NCBI RefSeq assembly: GCF_031582965.1
Contig: NZ_CP134049.1
Span: 3,224,001 to 3,288,000 of the forward strand
Direction of reading: 5' to 3'
Length of the DNA: 64,000 nucleotides
DNA from: Bacillus sp. NEB1478
Lineage (GTDB): Bacteria > Bacillota > Bacilli > Bacillales > Fictibacillaceae
Position 1 is the first letter of the stretch. Each line of letters opens with the position of its first letter. The notes beneath the pieces were generated by a model. It was not told where the DNA came from. It did not search any database and was given only the letters and a program-made list of their open reading frames with translations. Positions 17,172 through 24,428 of the stretch are shown piece by piece. The translations under genes were made by a program, and so were the position numbers.

Positions 17172-18251
17172 ATGGAACGCATCTTTTTTCAACCAGGACC
17201 AACAACTTTGCCAAAAGAGGTACTTAGCCGAGCAAAAGCAGAATGGGATGACTTTGAAGAAACAGGTTTGAACATCATGGAACACAGCCACAGAGGAAAG
17301 TCTTATGAAACTGTTCATGACCAAGCAAAAGAACGTTTAAAACGGTTAATGGACATACCAGAATCCCACGATGTCCTGTTCCTTCAAGGCGGTGCAAGCC
17401 TTCAATTTGCAATGGTACCGATGAATCTGATCGAAAAAGGAAAAACAGCGAAATATGTAATAACCGGATCATGGTCAGAAAAAGCCTATAAAGAATCCTC
17501 AAAAATCGGACCGAGCGATATCGTATCCTCAGGAAAAGACACACAATACAGCACAATACCCAATATGGATTATCAGGCAAATGATGAAGATGCATACTTG
17601 CATATCACATCTAACAATACGATTTATGGAACACAATGGCCTGATCTGAATATTTTCTCCCACCCTAATCTTGTTGCAGACATGTCGAGTGACATTTTAA
17701 GCAGACCTATAAATGTATCGGATTATGCCCTTATCTATGCCGGTGCCCAAAAAAATTTAGGTCCTTCTGGTGTAACGGCAGTAATCATACGCAAAGACCT
17801 TTTACATGAAAATGAAAAACTCCCGAATATATTGTCATATCACATCCATGCAAAAAACAACTCTCTATATAACACACCTCCTGTATATTCTATTTACCTG
17901 CTCAATCTAGTTCTTCAATGGGTAGAAGAGCAAGGAGGCGTTGCTGAAATGGAAGCACGAAACAAGCAAAAAGCAAAAGCGATCTATGATGTGATTGATG
18001 CGAGTTCGGGCTTTTATCAGGGGTACGCTTCACCAGAATCACGCTCACTTATGAATATTACTTTTACTTTAGAAAATGATGAATTAGAAAAACAGTTTAT
18101 TCATGAATGTGAACAAAGCGGTATTTTCGGATTAAAAGGGCATCGTTCTGTCGGTGGTTTTAGAGCATCCGTATACAACAGTGTTCCGCTTGAATCGTGT
18201 GAAAAACTTGCTAAATTCATGGTTCAATTTCAGGAAAAATACGGGAAATAA
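17172..18251 (+). CDS. serC: Phosphoserine aminotransferase
   Basis: SerC is a PLP enzyme converting 3-phosphohydroxypyruvate to phosphoserine (serine and pyridoxal biosynthesis). The 359-residue protein has the N-terminal FFQPGPTTLP, the substrate region FLQGGASLQF, the PLP-phosphate and lysine region YAGAQKNLGPSGV (Lys in AQKN) and C-terminal GLKGHRSVGGFRASVYN. The ribosome binding site AAGGAGGAG is strong. A weak terminator-like GGGAAA/TTTCCC follows the stop. It lies between hit and trpP. Confidence 0.95.
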   Translation: MERIFFQPGPTTLPKEVLSRAKAEWDDFEETGLNIMEHSHRGKSYETVHDQAKERLKRLMDIPESHDVLFLQGGASLQFAMVPMNLIEKGKTAKYVITGSWSEKAYKESSKIGPSDIVSSGKDTQYSTIPNMDYQANDEDAYLHITSNNTIYGTQWPDLNIFSHPNLVADMSSDILSRPINVSDYALIYAGAQKNLGPSGVTAVIIRKDLLHENEKLPNILSYHIHAKNNSLYNTPPVYSIYLLNLVLQWVEEQGGVAEMEARNKQKAKAIYDVIDASSGFYQGYASPESRSLMNITFTLENDELEKQFIHECEQSGIFGLKGHRSVGGFRASVYNSVPLESCEKLAKFMVQFQEKYGK

Positions 18252-18336
18252 GCAGTTTCCCTTTTCATAACACCTAATATTTGTTACCATTAGGATACTT
18301 CGCAATAGGCTAACAGGGCACTATTGGAAGGAAATT

Positions 18337-18366
18337 AAGCTTTAGAAACAGCTGAGGAGAGATGAG
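18337..18366 (+). promoter_or_regulatory. TRAP-type binding site over the trpP ribosome binding site
   Basis: NAG triplets at 2-3 base spacing run into the start codon: AAG 18337, TAG 18343, CAG 18349, GAG 18354, GAG 18359, GAG 18364. Further TAG, CAG and AAG triplets lie at 18306, 18314 and 18328. In B. subtilis, tryptophan-activated TRAP blocks trpP translation through such triplets overlapping the Shine-Dalgarno sequence. The TRAP gene itself is not in this window. Confidence 0.7.
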
Positions 18367-18368
18367 AA

Positions 18369-18881
18369 ATGAATACAAAAACATTAGCTTTAACATCAGT
18401 ACTTATCGCATTAGGATATGTTCTACACACGGTGGTCCCGCCATTATTTTTCGGGATGAAACCTGATTTGCTGCTCGTAATGATGTTTTTAGCCATTATA
18501 TTAACACCGACAAAGAAAAACGTTCTTGTTGCAAGTATGGCAGCAGGAGTGATCTCCGCTTTAACAACTGGAATGCCTGGCGGCCAGATCGCGAACTTAA
18601 TTGAAAAACCAATAACAGCCTTTATTTTTCTAGGAATGTTCCTGCTTGCTAAAAAAGTAAAAGTAAATGCATTAAGTACAGTATTATTAACGGTAATCGG
18701 AACTATCATCAGTGGAACAGTGTTTCTGCTAGTAGCTATGCTTGTTGCTGGCCTGCCAGGATCACTTTTAAGTTTCATCGGCATGATCGTACTTCCTACA
18801 AGTGCCGTCAGCGGATTGATTATGTTCTTTATCTATCCGGTGGCAAACCGTTTCTCAAAACGTACTAGTGCTGCAGCATAA
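18369..18881 (+). CDS. trpP: Tryptophan transporter TrpP
   Basis: The 170-residue membrane protein has about five hydrophobic segments and closely fits TrpP (YhaG) of B. subtilis: N-terminal MNTKTLALTSVLIALGYVLH, then PLFFGMKPDLLLVMMFLA and GMPGGQIANLIEKP. It imports tryptophan. The leader carries NAG triplets expected for TRAP control. It is located between serC and the hpr region as in B. subtilis. Confidence 0.9.
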   Translation: MNTKTLALTSVLIALGYVLHTVVPPLFFGMKPDLLLVMMFLAIILTPTKKNVLVASMAAGVISALTTGMPGGQIANLIEKPITAFIFLGMFLLAKKVKVNALSTVLLTVIGTIISGTVFLLVAMLVAGLPGSLLSFIGMIVLPTSAVSGLIMFFIYPVANRFSKRTSAAA

Positions 18882-18883
18882 TA

Positions 18884-18918
18884 AAAAAAGCCAGCTCCAT
18901 TTACGGAGCTGGCTTTAT
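18884..18918. terminator. Bidirectional terminator between trpP and the YkvA gene
   Basis: GCCAGCTCC (18890-18898) pairs with GGAGCTGGC (18905-18913). The plus-strand tail is TTTATAT and the minus-strand tail is seven Ts. The YkvA stop codon lies in the loop. Confidence 0.85.
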
Positions 18919-19320
18919 ATATGAGTCTTCTTCTGTTTTCTCCCACGTTTGGTATGCTGCGATCTCACCGGATAGGGTCTTAAATAGAAATGCTAGAACC
19001 GTAGCATCATCTAATAAACCAGCACCTATTAAAAAATCCGGAACTGCATCAATCGGGCTAACGAAATACAAAAGGCTTGCTACAATAAGGAGCATGGATT
19101 TTTTTGAGATATTTCGATAATCTCCCCTTTTATAAGACCTTACTAACCTTACAAGAGCTTTGACTTGTTCACCCAGTTCCCTTAATCCTTGTTTATCAGT
19201 TTGAGTCGTTTTATTTTCTGCATTCGTCACTAATTCTCCTGTTTTTGACGAACTTTCTAATACATTATTAGCTTTTTCTTTCATCTTATTAAAGTAATTG
19301 CCGATCGTATTTTTTTTCAT
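18901..19320 (-). CDS. YkvA family protein (DUF1232)
   Basis: The 139-residue protein has a charged N-terminal half and a C-terminal DUF1232 domain with two hydrophobic helices and the hallmark SPIDAVPDFLIGAGLLDDATVLAFL. The function of the family is not known; it is probably membrane-associated. The last codons run into the terminator hairpin shared with trpP, so the C-terminus may be only loosely constrained. It has its own SigA-like promoter. Confidence 0.85.
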   Translation of the reverse strand: MKKNTIGNYFNKMKEKANNVLESSSKTGELVTNAENKTTQTDKQGLRELGEQVKALVRLVRSYKRGDYRNISKKSMLLIVASLLYFVSPIDAVPDFLIGAGLLDDATVLAFLFKTLSGEIAAYQTWEKTEEDSYIKPAP

Positions 19321-19351
19321 ATTAAGAATCCCTCCTATCGGGTTTTAATTA

Positions 19352-19381
19352 TGTATACCCTCTTTTTATATTCTTCGTCAA
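19352..19381 (-). promoter_or_regulatory. SigA-type promoter of the YkvA gene
   Basis: On the minus strand TTGACG (19376-19381), an 18-base spacer and TATACA (19352-19357) lie just before the ribosome binding site. The remaining spacer to 19688 is very AT-rich and holds no gene I can support. Confidence 0.55.
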
Positions 19382-19688
19382 ATCATAAAACTCTTTTTTC
19401 CTTCTTTTTATTCAACCACAAATTTAGCCATAACTATTTAAATTACAACAAGTTTAGACATGTGTGGAATTATATAAATTTGGCTTTGTTAGTATTTTTC
19501 ATCTCTTTAAACTTATGTAATAACAAGAATTTTATCGAAATATAACAAATGAAAGTGTCTTTTTTCGTTTGTCCGAACGTGCCGAAATCTATCGGGAAAT
19601 ATTTTTATATTCGTCATTTTTCTTCATAGGATTATAAGAGATATTCACGAATTTATAAGATATTAAAGGAATGAGGAGGAATTTTAAG

Positions 19689-19970
19689 ATGTCAAAATCA
19701 AAATCTATCGTTGTTGGTTTCGCCCTCGGTTCTGTTGTAACGGCTGCAGCAACTTTGCTGTCAACTCCTAAGGCTGGGAAAGAAGTTCGAAAAGATATTA
19801 AAGTAAATGTAGATAAGATGAAATCTACCTTCTCTACGATTAAGCGCGACGGTATCCAGCTTAAAGAAAAGATCAAATTTGCAAAAAAACAAAAACAAGA
19901 AGCGTTACAGGAAACTGCAGCTTCTACTCTTGAAATGATGGAAGAAGAAATGGCGCAAGAACAGAAATAA
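19689..19970 (+). CDS. yhaH: YtxH-domain protein (YhaH-like)
   Basis: The 93-residue protein begins MSKSKSIVVGFALGSVVTAAATLLSTPKAGKEVRKD, the classic YtxH pattern: one hydrophobic Gly-rich segment followed by a basic and then coiled-coil region. AGGAGGAATTTT places the start at 19689, not the upstream ATG at 19671. YtxH proteins of B. subtilis are linked to general stress; the function is unknown. Position next to scoC matches yhaH. Confidence 0.85.
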   Translation: MSKSKSIVVGFALGSVVTAAATLLSTPKAGKEVRKDIKVNVDKMKSTFSTIKRDGIQLKEKIKFAKKQKQEALQETAASTLEMMEEEMAQEQK

Positions 19971-19977
19971 CACTCAA

Positions 19978-20008
19978 AAAAATTCTCCCCTTATGGAGAA
20001 TTTTTTTC
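19978..20008 (+). terminator. Intrinsic terminator after yhaH
   Basis: ATTCTCC and GGAGAAT form the stem (19982-20001), followed by seven Ts. Confidence 0.85.
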
Positions 20009-20180
20009 TTTAACTTTTATAATATGAAGTGCCTGACTTTCATACTATTTGAGTTTATTTGGGTATATCTATTTTCCTAAAAAATAAGCAAAAATTGAAA
20101 AATTTTACTTTCTTATTATAGGGAATACTGGCATAATGAGGAATAGGATGTGTTTTATAAGATGGAGGGGCAATATAAAG

Positions 20181-20765
20181 ATGAACAAAGATCAGTTGTA
20201 TAGTTTTAAAGAAGCTATGATCTATAGCCACAAACTTGCACAAATCAGTAAAGCATTATGGAAAAGCGTCGAAAAAGACTGGCAGAACTGGGTTAAAGAT
20301 TATGGTTTGAACATTAATGAACATCACATTCTTTGGATCGCTCATCATTTGGAAGGGGCTTCAATTTCCGATATAGCAAAATTCGGTGTGATGCATGTTT
20401 CTACTGCGTTCAACTTTTCAAAGAAACTTGAGGAACAAGGTTACCTTACTTTTTCGAAAAAAGAAAACGATAAGAGAAATACATATATTTGTTTAACTCC
20501 AAAAGGTGAAGAGTTACTTCTTCAATCATTAAGTACTTACGATCCGGCAAAATTCGGAGTATTCAGTGCTTCTATGCCAATTAAAGATCTTTTCGGTAAT
20601 TTTCCTGAGTTTCCAGAATTGATGTCAATTATCCGTAATTTATACGGTGATGATTTTATGTCTATTTTCAGCAAACTTGAAGATAAAATCGAAACAACTA
20701 TGAACGAACAACAAAACGCTGCCCCTATAATAGCAGTAGAAGAAATTGCATCTTCTCATTCGTAA
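20181..20765 (+). CDS. scoC: MarR-type transition-state regulator ScoC (Hpr)
   Basis: ScoC represses extracellular proteases, sporulation and peptide transport genes in the transition state. The 194-residue protein starts at ATG 20181 ([18 protein letters not shown]) behind GGAGGGG; the 15-codon upstream extension is unlikely. The winged helix is at about residues 45-105 ([50 protein letters not shown] in part). The C-terminal part is longer than in ordinary MarR proteins, as in Hpr. Its last ten bases overlap yhaI tail to tail. Confidence 0.93.
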   Translation: MNKDQLYSFKEAMIYSHKLAQISKALWKSVEKDWQNWVKDYGLNINEHHILWIAHHLEGASISDIAKFGVMHVSTAFNFSKKLEEQGYLTFSKKENDKRNTYICLTPKGEELLLQSLSTYDPAKFGVFSASMPIKDLFGNFPEFPELMSIIRNLYGDDFMSIFSKLEDKIETTMNEQQNAAPIIAVEEIASSHS

Positions 20766-21097
20766 CGCATAGATAACTCATATAATTTATTCATTAATGT
20801 AATGTATTTATCTTGCTGCAATAAAGCTGAAATCGTCTCTCTAGGATTAAGTTTTGACGTTAGCATACCAGCAAAGTGAATTAAGAGCGGTGTGTAATGA
20901 ACAAAACCCTCTTCAGACTGCATAAAAAAAATCTTCTCAAGCTCATCGCAAAGAAGGATGATATCATCTACTTCTTTTTCGGTGAGCTTTTTCTCCATTA
21001 CTAGCCTAAAAAATGGATACAGAGAAAAATCGACACTTTCAATGGTTAACTTATTATAGAATTCAAGCCTTTCCAGTCGTTCTTCAACCGTCTCCAT
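20756..21097 (-). CDS. yhaI: DUF1878 family protein (YhaI-like)
   Basis: The 113-residue, probably all-helical soluble protein ([25 protein letters not shown]...) fits the DUF1878/YhaI family by sequence character and by position beside scoC. The function is unknown. It converges on scoC with a ten-base coding overlap and no terminator between them, so transcripts of the two may overlap. Confidence 0.78.
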   Translation of the reverse strand: METVEERLERLEFYNKLTIESVDFSLYPFFRLVMEKKLTEKEVDDIILLCDELEKIFFMQSEEGFVHYTPLLIHFAGMLTSKLNPRETISALLQQDKYITLMNKLYELSMRYE

Positions 21098-21210
21098 ACA
21101 TACCCTGCTTTCTAGTCAATCAATGTCTATATTATAATCGAATTCCACATATTTGGATATGACGATTTAATGAATACATCGCCTGGCGTTCCTCTATATA
21201 CTGGAAAGAC

Positions 21211-21357
21211 CCCGTTTTCAGGATTAAAGGCTTCGTTGGTTGGATCATGCATTTCTTTTAAAGGATTACCATCTACTTTTGTTTGATTGAACTCTGTTTT
21301 TGTCTGATCATGCACCTTTTTTGTTTGATTGCACTTTGTTTTTGTCTGATCATGCAC
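21211..21357. repeat. Tandem array C, 21-nt period, 7 units
   Basis: Seven consecutive 21-base units. On the minus strand they share the core AATCNNACAAAA, and two units carry TGCATGATCAGACAAAAA. Because 21 is a multiple of three, the minus strand can be read as heptads such as HDQTKTK, CNQTKKV and FNQTKVD without a stop in more than one frame; I take this as a by-product of the repeat and not as a gene. It lies between the YpmS-like terminator and yhaI, both minus strand. Confidence 0.9.
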
Positions 21358-21393
21358 CTTATTGCTAGTAACGTATCACACTCTTTCATGCTC

Positions 21394-21442
21394 GAAAAAA
21401 AACTGGCGCAAGAAAATGTAGTTTCTACACAACTTGCCCCAG
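21394..21442 (-). terminator. Intrinsic terminator after the YpmS-like gene
   Basis: CTGGCGCAAG pairs with CTTGCCCCAG (21403-21442, one mismatch), with an inner TGTAG/CTACA stem. On the minus strand eight Ts follow. Confidence 0.8.
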
Positions 21443-21447
21443 CTTTG

Positions 21448-22026
21448 TTATTGATCAGTCGTATATACACCAAACTGAATGGAATTTTTCTTAAGATCAA
21501 ATTCTTCGGTTTTTACTTCATATCCTTTTTGAGCTTTCATGTCTGTGACTCTCATCAATATACTTTCATCTGCCGGATAGACGTCTACCCATTCCGGAAA
21601 ATTGATGGCATTCTGAAGCAATGAAAACACTTCATCACCCGGCAACGGAAACCGGCCAACTTGTAAATCTTTTTCTTTCAGCAGCAAATCGCCGTTTTCC
21701 ATCACTTCTGGTTCAAAATTAATTTGGTAAGGGAGCTCTTGTTTAAATACTACGAACGAACCCTTCAAAACTATATCATCTTTAAAGTTTACATATGCAT
21801 TAACATTTGGTGCTTTTTTCTTCAATTCTTTATTAATTAAATCTTCCACTTGTTCCTTTTCAGTATGTACACTTAATAGTTTCTTGTTCTTTAAATCGCC
21901 AGCATTTAACTGGTCACGATCGAGATGCCCTCCCTCTGGATCAGCAAAGAGTAAATACAGTATTGTCGCTGGAATTGCTAATGTAATAATTAATAGTAAA
22001 AAAAAGGCTGCTTTCCATTTCCTCAT
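21448..22026 (-). CDS. DUF2140 family membrane-anchored protein (YpmS-like)
   Basis: The 192-residue protein has one N-terminal membrane segment (about 5-27) and an extracytoplasmic domain matching DUF2140/YpmS: LINKELKKKAPNVNAYVNFKDDIVLKGSFVVF, FPEWVDVYPADESILMRVTDM (in part). The function is unknown; related domains are predicted to be lipid- or wall-associated. It ends next to a terminator and array C. Confidence 0.8.
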   Translation of the reverse strand: MRKWKAAFFLLLIITLAIPATILYLLFADPEGGHLDRDQLNAGDLKNKKLLSVHTEKEQVEDLINKELKKKAPNVNAYVNFKDDIVLKGSFVVFKQELPYQINFEPEVMENGDLLLKEKDLQVGRFPLPGDEVFSLLQNAINFPEWVDVYPADESILMRVTDMKAQKGYEVKTEEFDLKKNSIQFGVYTTDQ

Positions 22027-22115
22027 ATTCTCTCCCCTTACAAGTTAGTAATTTTTCTATTCATATTCCACTTATTTTGGTAAAGTTAAACATAGTTACT
22101 GTTGGAGGTTATAAT

Positions 22116-22298
22116 ATGACTGGACCTATATTTGTATTTTTAGCACCTGTCTTTTTATTTGTATTTAACACCTTAACACACAATCTTTTGACTGACAAAA
22201 ATCTGTCCAGACAACAGCAAGATTCCGTTTACCGTACGATTAATGTGTGTATTACCATTCTTCTCATTTCTTCCTATCTTTCAAACGTTTTTAATTAA
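22116..22298 (+). CDS. Small two-helix membrane protein
   Basis: The 60-residue protein (MTGPIFVFLAPVFLFVFNTL...) has two hydrophobic stretches (about 4-20 and 42-57) around a polar middle with NLSRQQQDS. I do not recognise the family. The start at 22116 is set by GGAGG eight bases upstream; the upstream in-frame ATG at 22077 has no box. A terminator follows directly. Confidence 0.65.
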   Translation: MTGPIFVFLAPVFLFVFNTLTHNLLTDKNLSRQQQDSVYRTINVCITILLISSYLSNVFN

Positions 22299-22311
22299 AA
22301 ATTTACATAGT

Positions 22312-22347
22312 AAAAAGGGGGAATCCGACTGCATTCCCCCTTGTGTT
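22312..22347. terminator. Intrinsic terminator after the small membrane protein
   Basis: GGGGGAAT and ATTCCCCC form an 8-bp stem (22317-22340). The plus tail is TTGTGTTTCTTT and the minus tail five Ts, so it may also close the YjcZ-like remnant. Confidence 0.8.
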
Positions 22348-22350
22348 TCT

Positions 22351-22440
22351 TTAACAAACATACGCTGCACCTATCATAATGAGAAATAAAAATAACACTA
22401 CGATTAGCGCGAAACTGCCGCCGATAAGTCTTGCCTGTCT
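22351..22440 (-). pseudogene. YjcZ-like gene remnant without a start codon
   Basis: The frame reads GGSFALIVVLFLFLIMIGAAYVC then stop, the conserved hydrophobic body of the YjcZ family. Upstream, an in-frame TAA (22441-22443) is reached with no ATG, GTG or TTG between. The two neighbouring copies are intact with good ribosome binding sites. An inverted repeat AGTCTTGC...GCAAGACT lies exactly where the start should be (about 22427-22476), which suggests a local rearrangement. Confidence 0.6.
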
Positions 22441-22488
22441 TTACTCTCCCGATTAAGAGCAGGATGCTGCAAGACTCGCTAAATTATA

Positions 22489-22572
22489 TTAGCAGCACCA
22501 AGCAGCTCCTACGATAATCAAAAGAATAAACAACACAACAATCAATGCGAAACCTCTACCATGTCCGCCCAT
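22489..22572 (-). CDS. YjcZ-family small sporulation peptide
   Basis: The 27-residue peptide MGGHGRGFALIVVLFILLIIVGAAWCC has a Gly/His start, a single hydrophobic helix and a Cys end, the pattern of YjcZ/YhaL-like small spore-associated peptides in Bacillus. GGAGGTG lies six bases before the ATG. It is a tandem paralogue of the next gene. Confidence 0.8.
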   Translation of the reverse strand: MGGHGRGFALIVVLFILLIIVGAAWCC

Positions 22573-22674
22573 TTAAGCCACCTCCTTATCTTTCTGTACA
22601 CTATCCTATGCACCTTAAGTTAGACACGCATAGGCCGTTGCCCTGACAGCTTGAATTTTTCATTTATTCACCAT

Positions 22675-22767
22675 TTAGCAAAAAAGAATAGCGCCTATAA
22701 TGATGAGAAGAATAAATAGAACAACAATTAATGCAAAGCCTCCCCCATGACCAAAACCCATCATCAT
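22675..22767 (-). CDS. YjcZ-family small sporulation peptide
   Basis: The 30-residue peptide starts MMMGFGHGGGFALIVV and continues as a hydrophobic helix ending in Phe-Cys. The AAAGGAGGG box is one base before the first ATG, so the second or third ATG (22764, 22761) is the better start. The family is often spore-specific; no clear sporulation promoter was found. Confidence 0.8.
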   Translation of the reverse strand: MMMGFGHGGGFALIVVLFILLIIIGAILFC

Positions 22768-23004
22768 ACCCTCCTTTTTCTTTCTACATATCATATAGTG
22801 ATGCGCCCTGTTTTGATTAGACGAACGCCCGGTTTTTTAAAATATTTTTTGATTTTTTTTATAAAAAAAAGCTGTATTACACTTTTTCAGCTGAATTAAT
22901 GTGTAAATTTTCTCATATTTCGTGTCATGAATAGGAATACACGCAGAGTTTATGCTATAGTAAAAGATGTTAAATTATTACTTCATAGTAGGAGTGTTTG
23001 CCAA

Positions 23005-23895
23005 ATGAAAAAATGGATATTAGCAGCAGGGTTAACAGCAGGATTAATCTCTTTATCTGCATGTAATAATTCAGGGGCTGATTCAGAAAAAATCGTTGAA
23101 TCAAAAGCTGGAGATATCACTAAAGAAGAGTTTTACAATAAAATGAAAGAACAATACGGAGATCAAGTGCTTAACTCAATGATCGACGAGAAAGTACTTG
23201 AAGATAAATACAAAGTAACAGACAAAGAAATCGATAAAGAAATCGACAAGATCAAGAAAGAACTAGGCGGAGAAGATGCGTTCAAACAAGCACTTCAACA
23301 AAACGGTTTAACAGATGAAAAGCAATTAAAAGAACGTGTTAAATCTATGATTCTTAATGAAAAAGCATCAACTGACGGTGTTAAAGTTTCAGAGAGTGAA
23401 ATGAAAAAAGCATTCAATGAAAAATACAAAACAGAAGTAAAAGCTAGCCACATCCTTGTTGATGATGAGAAAACAGCTAAAGAAGTTCAAAAGAAATTAA
23501 ATGAAGGCGGAGATTTCGCTAAACTTGCAGAGGAATACTCTAAAGATCCTGGCTCTAAATCTAAAGGCGGAGATCTTGGTTACTTCGGAAAAGGCGCTAT
23601 GGTACCAGAATTCGAGAAAGTAGCATTTACTCTTGATAAAGGTGAAGTTAGTGACCTGGTTAAATCTGATTACGGTGTTCACATCATTAAAGTAACGGAC
23701 AAGCGTGAAAACAAGTTTGAAGATAAGAAAGCTCAAATCGAAAAAGAATTGAAACAACAAAAAGCAAAACCAATAACTGAAATTCTTGAAAAACTTCGCA
23801 AAAAAGCGGACGTTGAGATCAAAGATAAAGTTCTAAAGAAGAAGATCGAAGAAAAAGCAAAACAACCTCAGCAACCACAAATGCCACAACAATAA
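23005..23895 (+). CDS. prsA: Foldase lipoprotein PrsA (parvulin-type PPIase)
   Basis: PrsA is a membrane-anchored chaperone and peptidyl-prolyl isomerase needed for folding of secreted proteins outside the membrane. The 296-residue form starts MKKWILAAGLTAGLISLSAC, with lipidated Cys20. A parvulin domain lies at about 145-233 (VKASHILVDDEKTAKE, SKDPGSKSKGGDLGYFGKG, DYGVHIIKVTD). The flanks are charged helices and the end is Gln/Pro-rich. The upstream in-frame ATG at 22927 is rejected because the lipoprotein signal needs the later start. Confidence 0.95.
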   Translation: MKKWILAAGLTAGLISLSACNNSGADSEKIVESKAGDITKEEFYNKMKEQYGDQVLNSMIDEKVLEDKYKVTDKEIDKEIDKIKKELGGEDAFKQALQQNGLTDEKQLKERVKSMILNEKASTDGVKVSESEMKKAFNEKYKTEVKASHILVDDEKTAKEVQKKLNEGGDFAKLAEEYSKDPGSKSKGGDLGYFGKGAMVPEFEKVAFTLDKGEVSDLVKSDYGVHIIKVTDKRENKFEDKKAQIEKELKQQKAKPITEILEKLRKKADVEIKDKVLKKKIEEKAKQPQQPQMPQQ

Positions 23896-23909
23896 TGATT
23901 GATAAGAAA

Positions 23910-23941
23910 CCAGCCCCTTTTCATCGGGGCTGGTTTTTTTA
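23910..23941 (+). terminator. Intrinsic terminator after prsA
   Basis: CCAGCCCC and GGGGCTGG (23910-23933) are followed by eight Ts. Confidence 0.9.
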
Positions 23942-23974
23942 CGTCAAAAATAAAAAAACAAGTACCGAAAAAAC

Positions 23975-24031
23975 AAAAAAAAAAACGACTCAGAAGTGGT
24001 CAAATTCACTTTTGAGTCGTCTCTTTTTTTT
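23975..24031. terminator. Bidirectional terminator, prsA/yhaL
   Basis: A 14-bp stem with one mismatch (ACGACTCAGAAGTG at 23985, CACTTTTGAGTCGT at 24007) has long A/T runs on both sides. It probably ends yhaL on the minus strand. Confidence 0.85.
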
Positions 24032-24038
24032 GAATATT

Positions 24039-24362
24039 TTATTCACCAGAAGCTCTTGGTCCCGCTTCCTCCATGTCACGATTTTCATTTAACGCAAGTT
24101 CGAGCTGCTGTTCCATTCCCATCGCTTTTTCAATTCGCTCCATGTACACTTTTCCTTCTTCTTCAATCAATCGTAATTCTCTTTCGCGATCTTCCTGAAA
24201 AGAAATGACGGACCGATATCCACTATAAATAATGCCGCAAAGTACAAAATACATCCACCACGGAGTGGCTATAAAGATCTCCCCTACTCCTGCTGCGTAT
24301 TCTTTTAAAACAAATGCTGCAATGAGTATGGCACCAAAAAATAAAGCAGCGTATCCTTTCAT
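24039..24362 (-). CDS. yhaL: YhaL-like membrane protein
   Basis: The 107-residue protein has two hydrophobic segments (about 4-22 and 35-52, ATPWWMYFVLCGIIYSGY) and then a charged coiled-coil tail (QEDRERELRLIEEEGKVYMERIEKAM in part). The PWW-Y-GI-SGY region and position between prsA and yhaM resemble B. subtilis YhaL, but this protein is longer. The start at 24362 follows GGGGGAG; a TTG at 24389 is less likely. Confidence 0.7.
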   Translation of the reverse strand: MKGYAALFFGAILIAAFVLKEYAAGVGEIFIATPWWMYFVLCGIIYSGYRSVISFQEDRERELRLIEEEGKVYMERIEKAMGMEQQLELALNENRDMEEAGPRASGE

Positions 24363-24428
24363 CGATAAACTCCCCCTTAAGTTAGACAAGCTTTTAACTT
24401 ATTCTATGAGAGGAATTTAAAAGATATG

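Noticed and set aside
19351..19545. Plus-strand ORF of 64 codons in the AT-rich spacer before yhaH
   Set aside because: Low-complexity Phe/Asn/Leu composition, no ribosome binding site and overlaps the YkvA promoter.
21127..21357. Minus-strand ORF of 76 codons with heptad repeats over array C
   Set aside because: The period of 21 keeps several frames open, AAGG is only three bases from the ATG, and a second frame over the same DNA is equally open. Kept as a repeat, not a gene.
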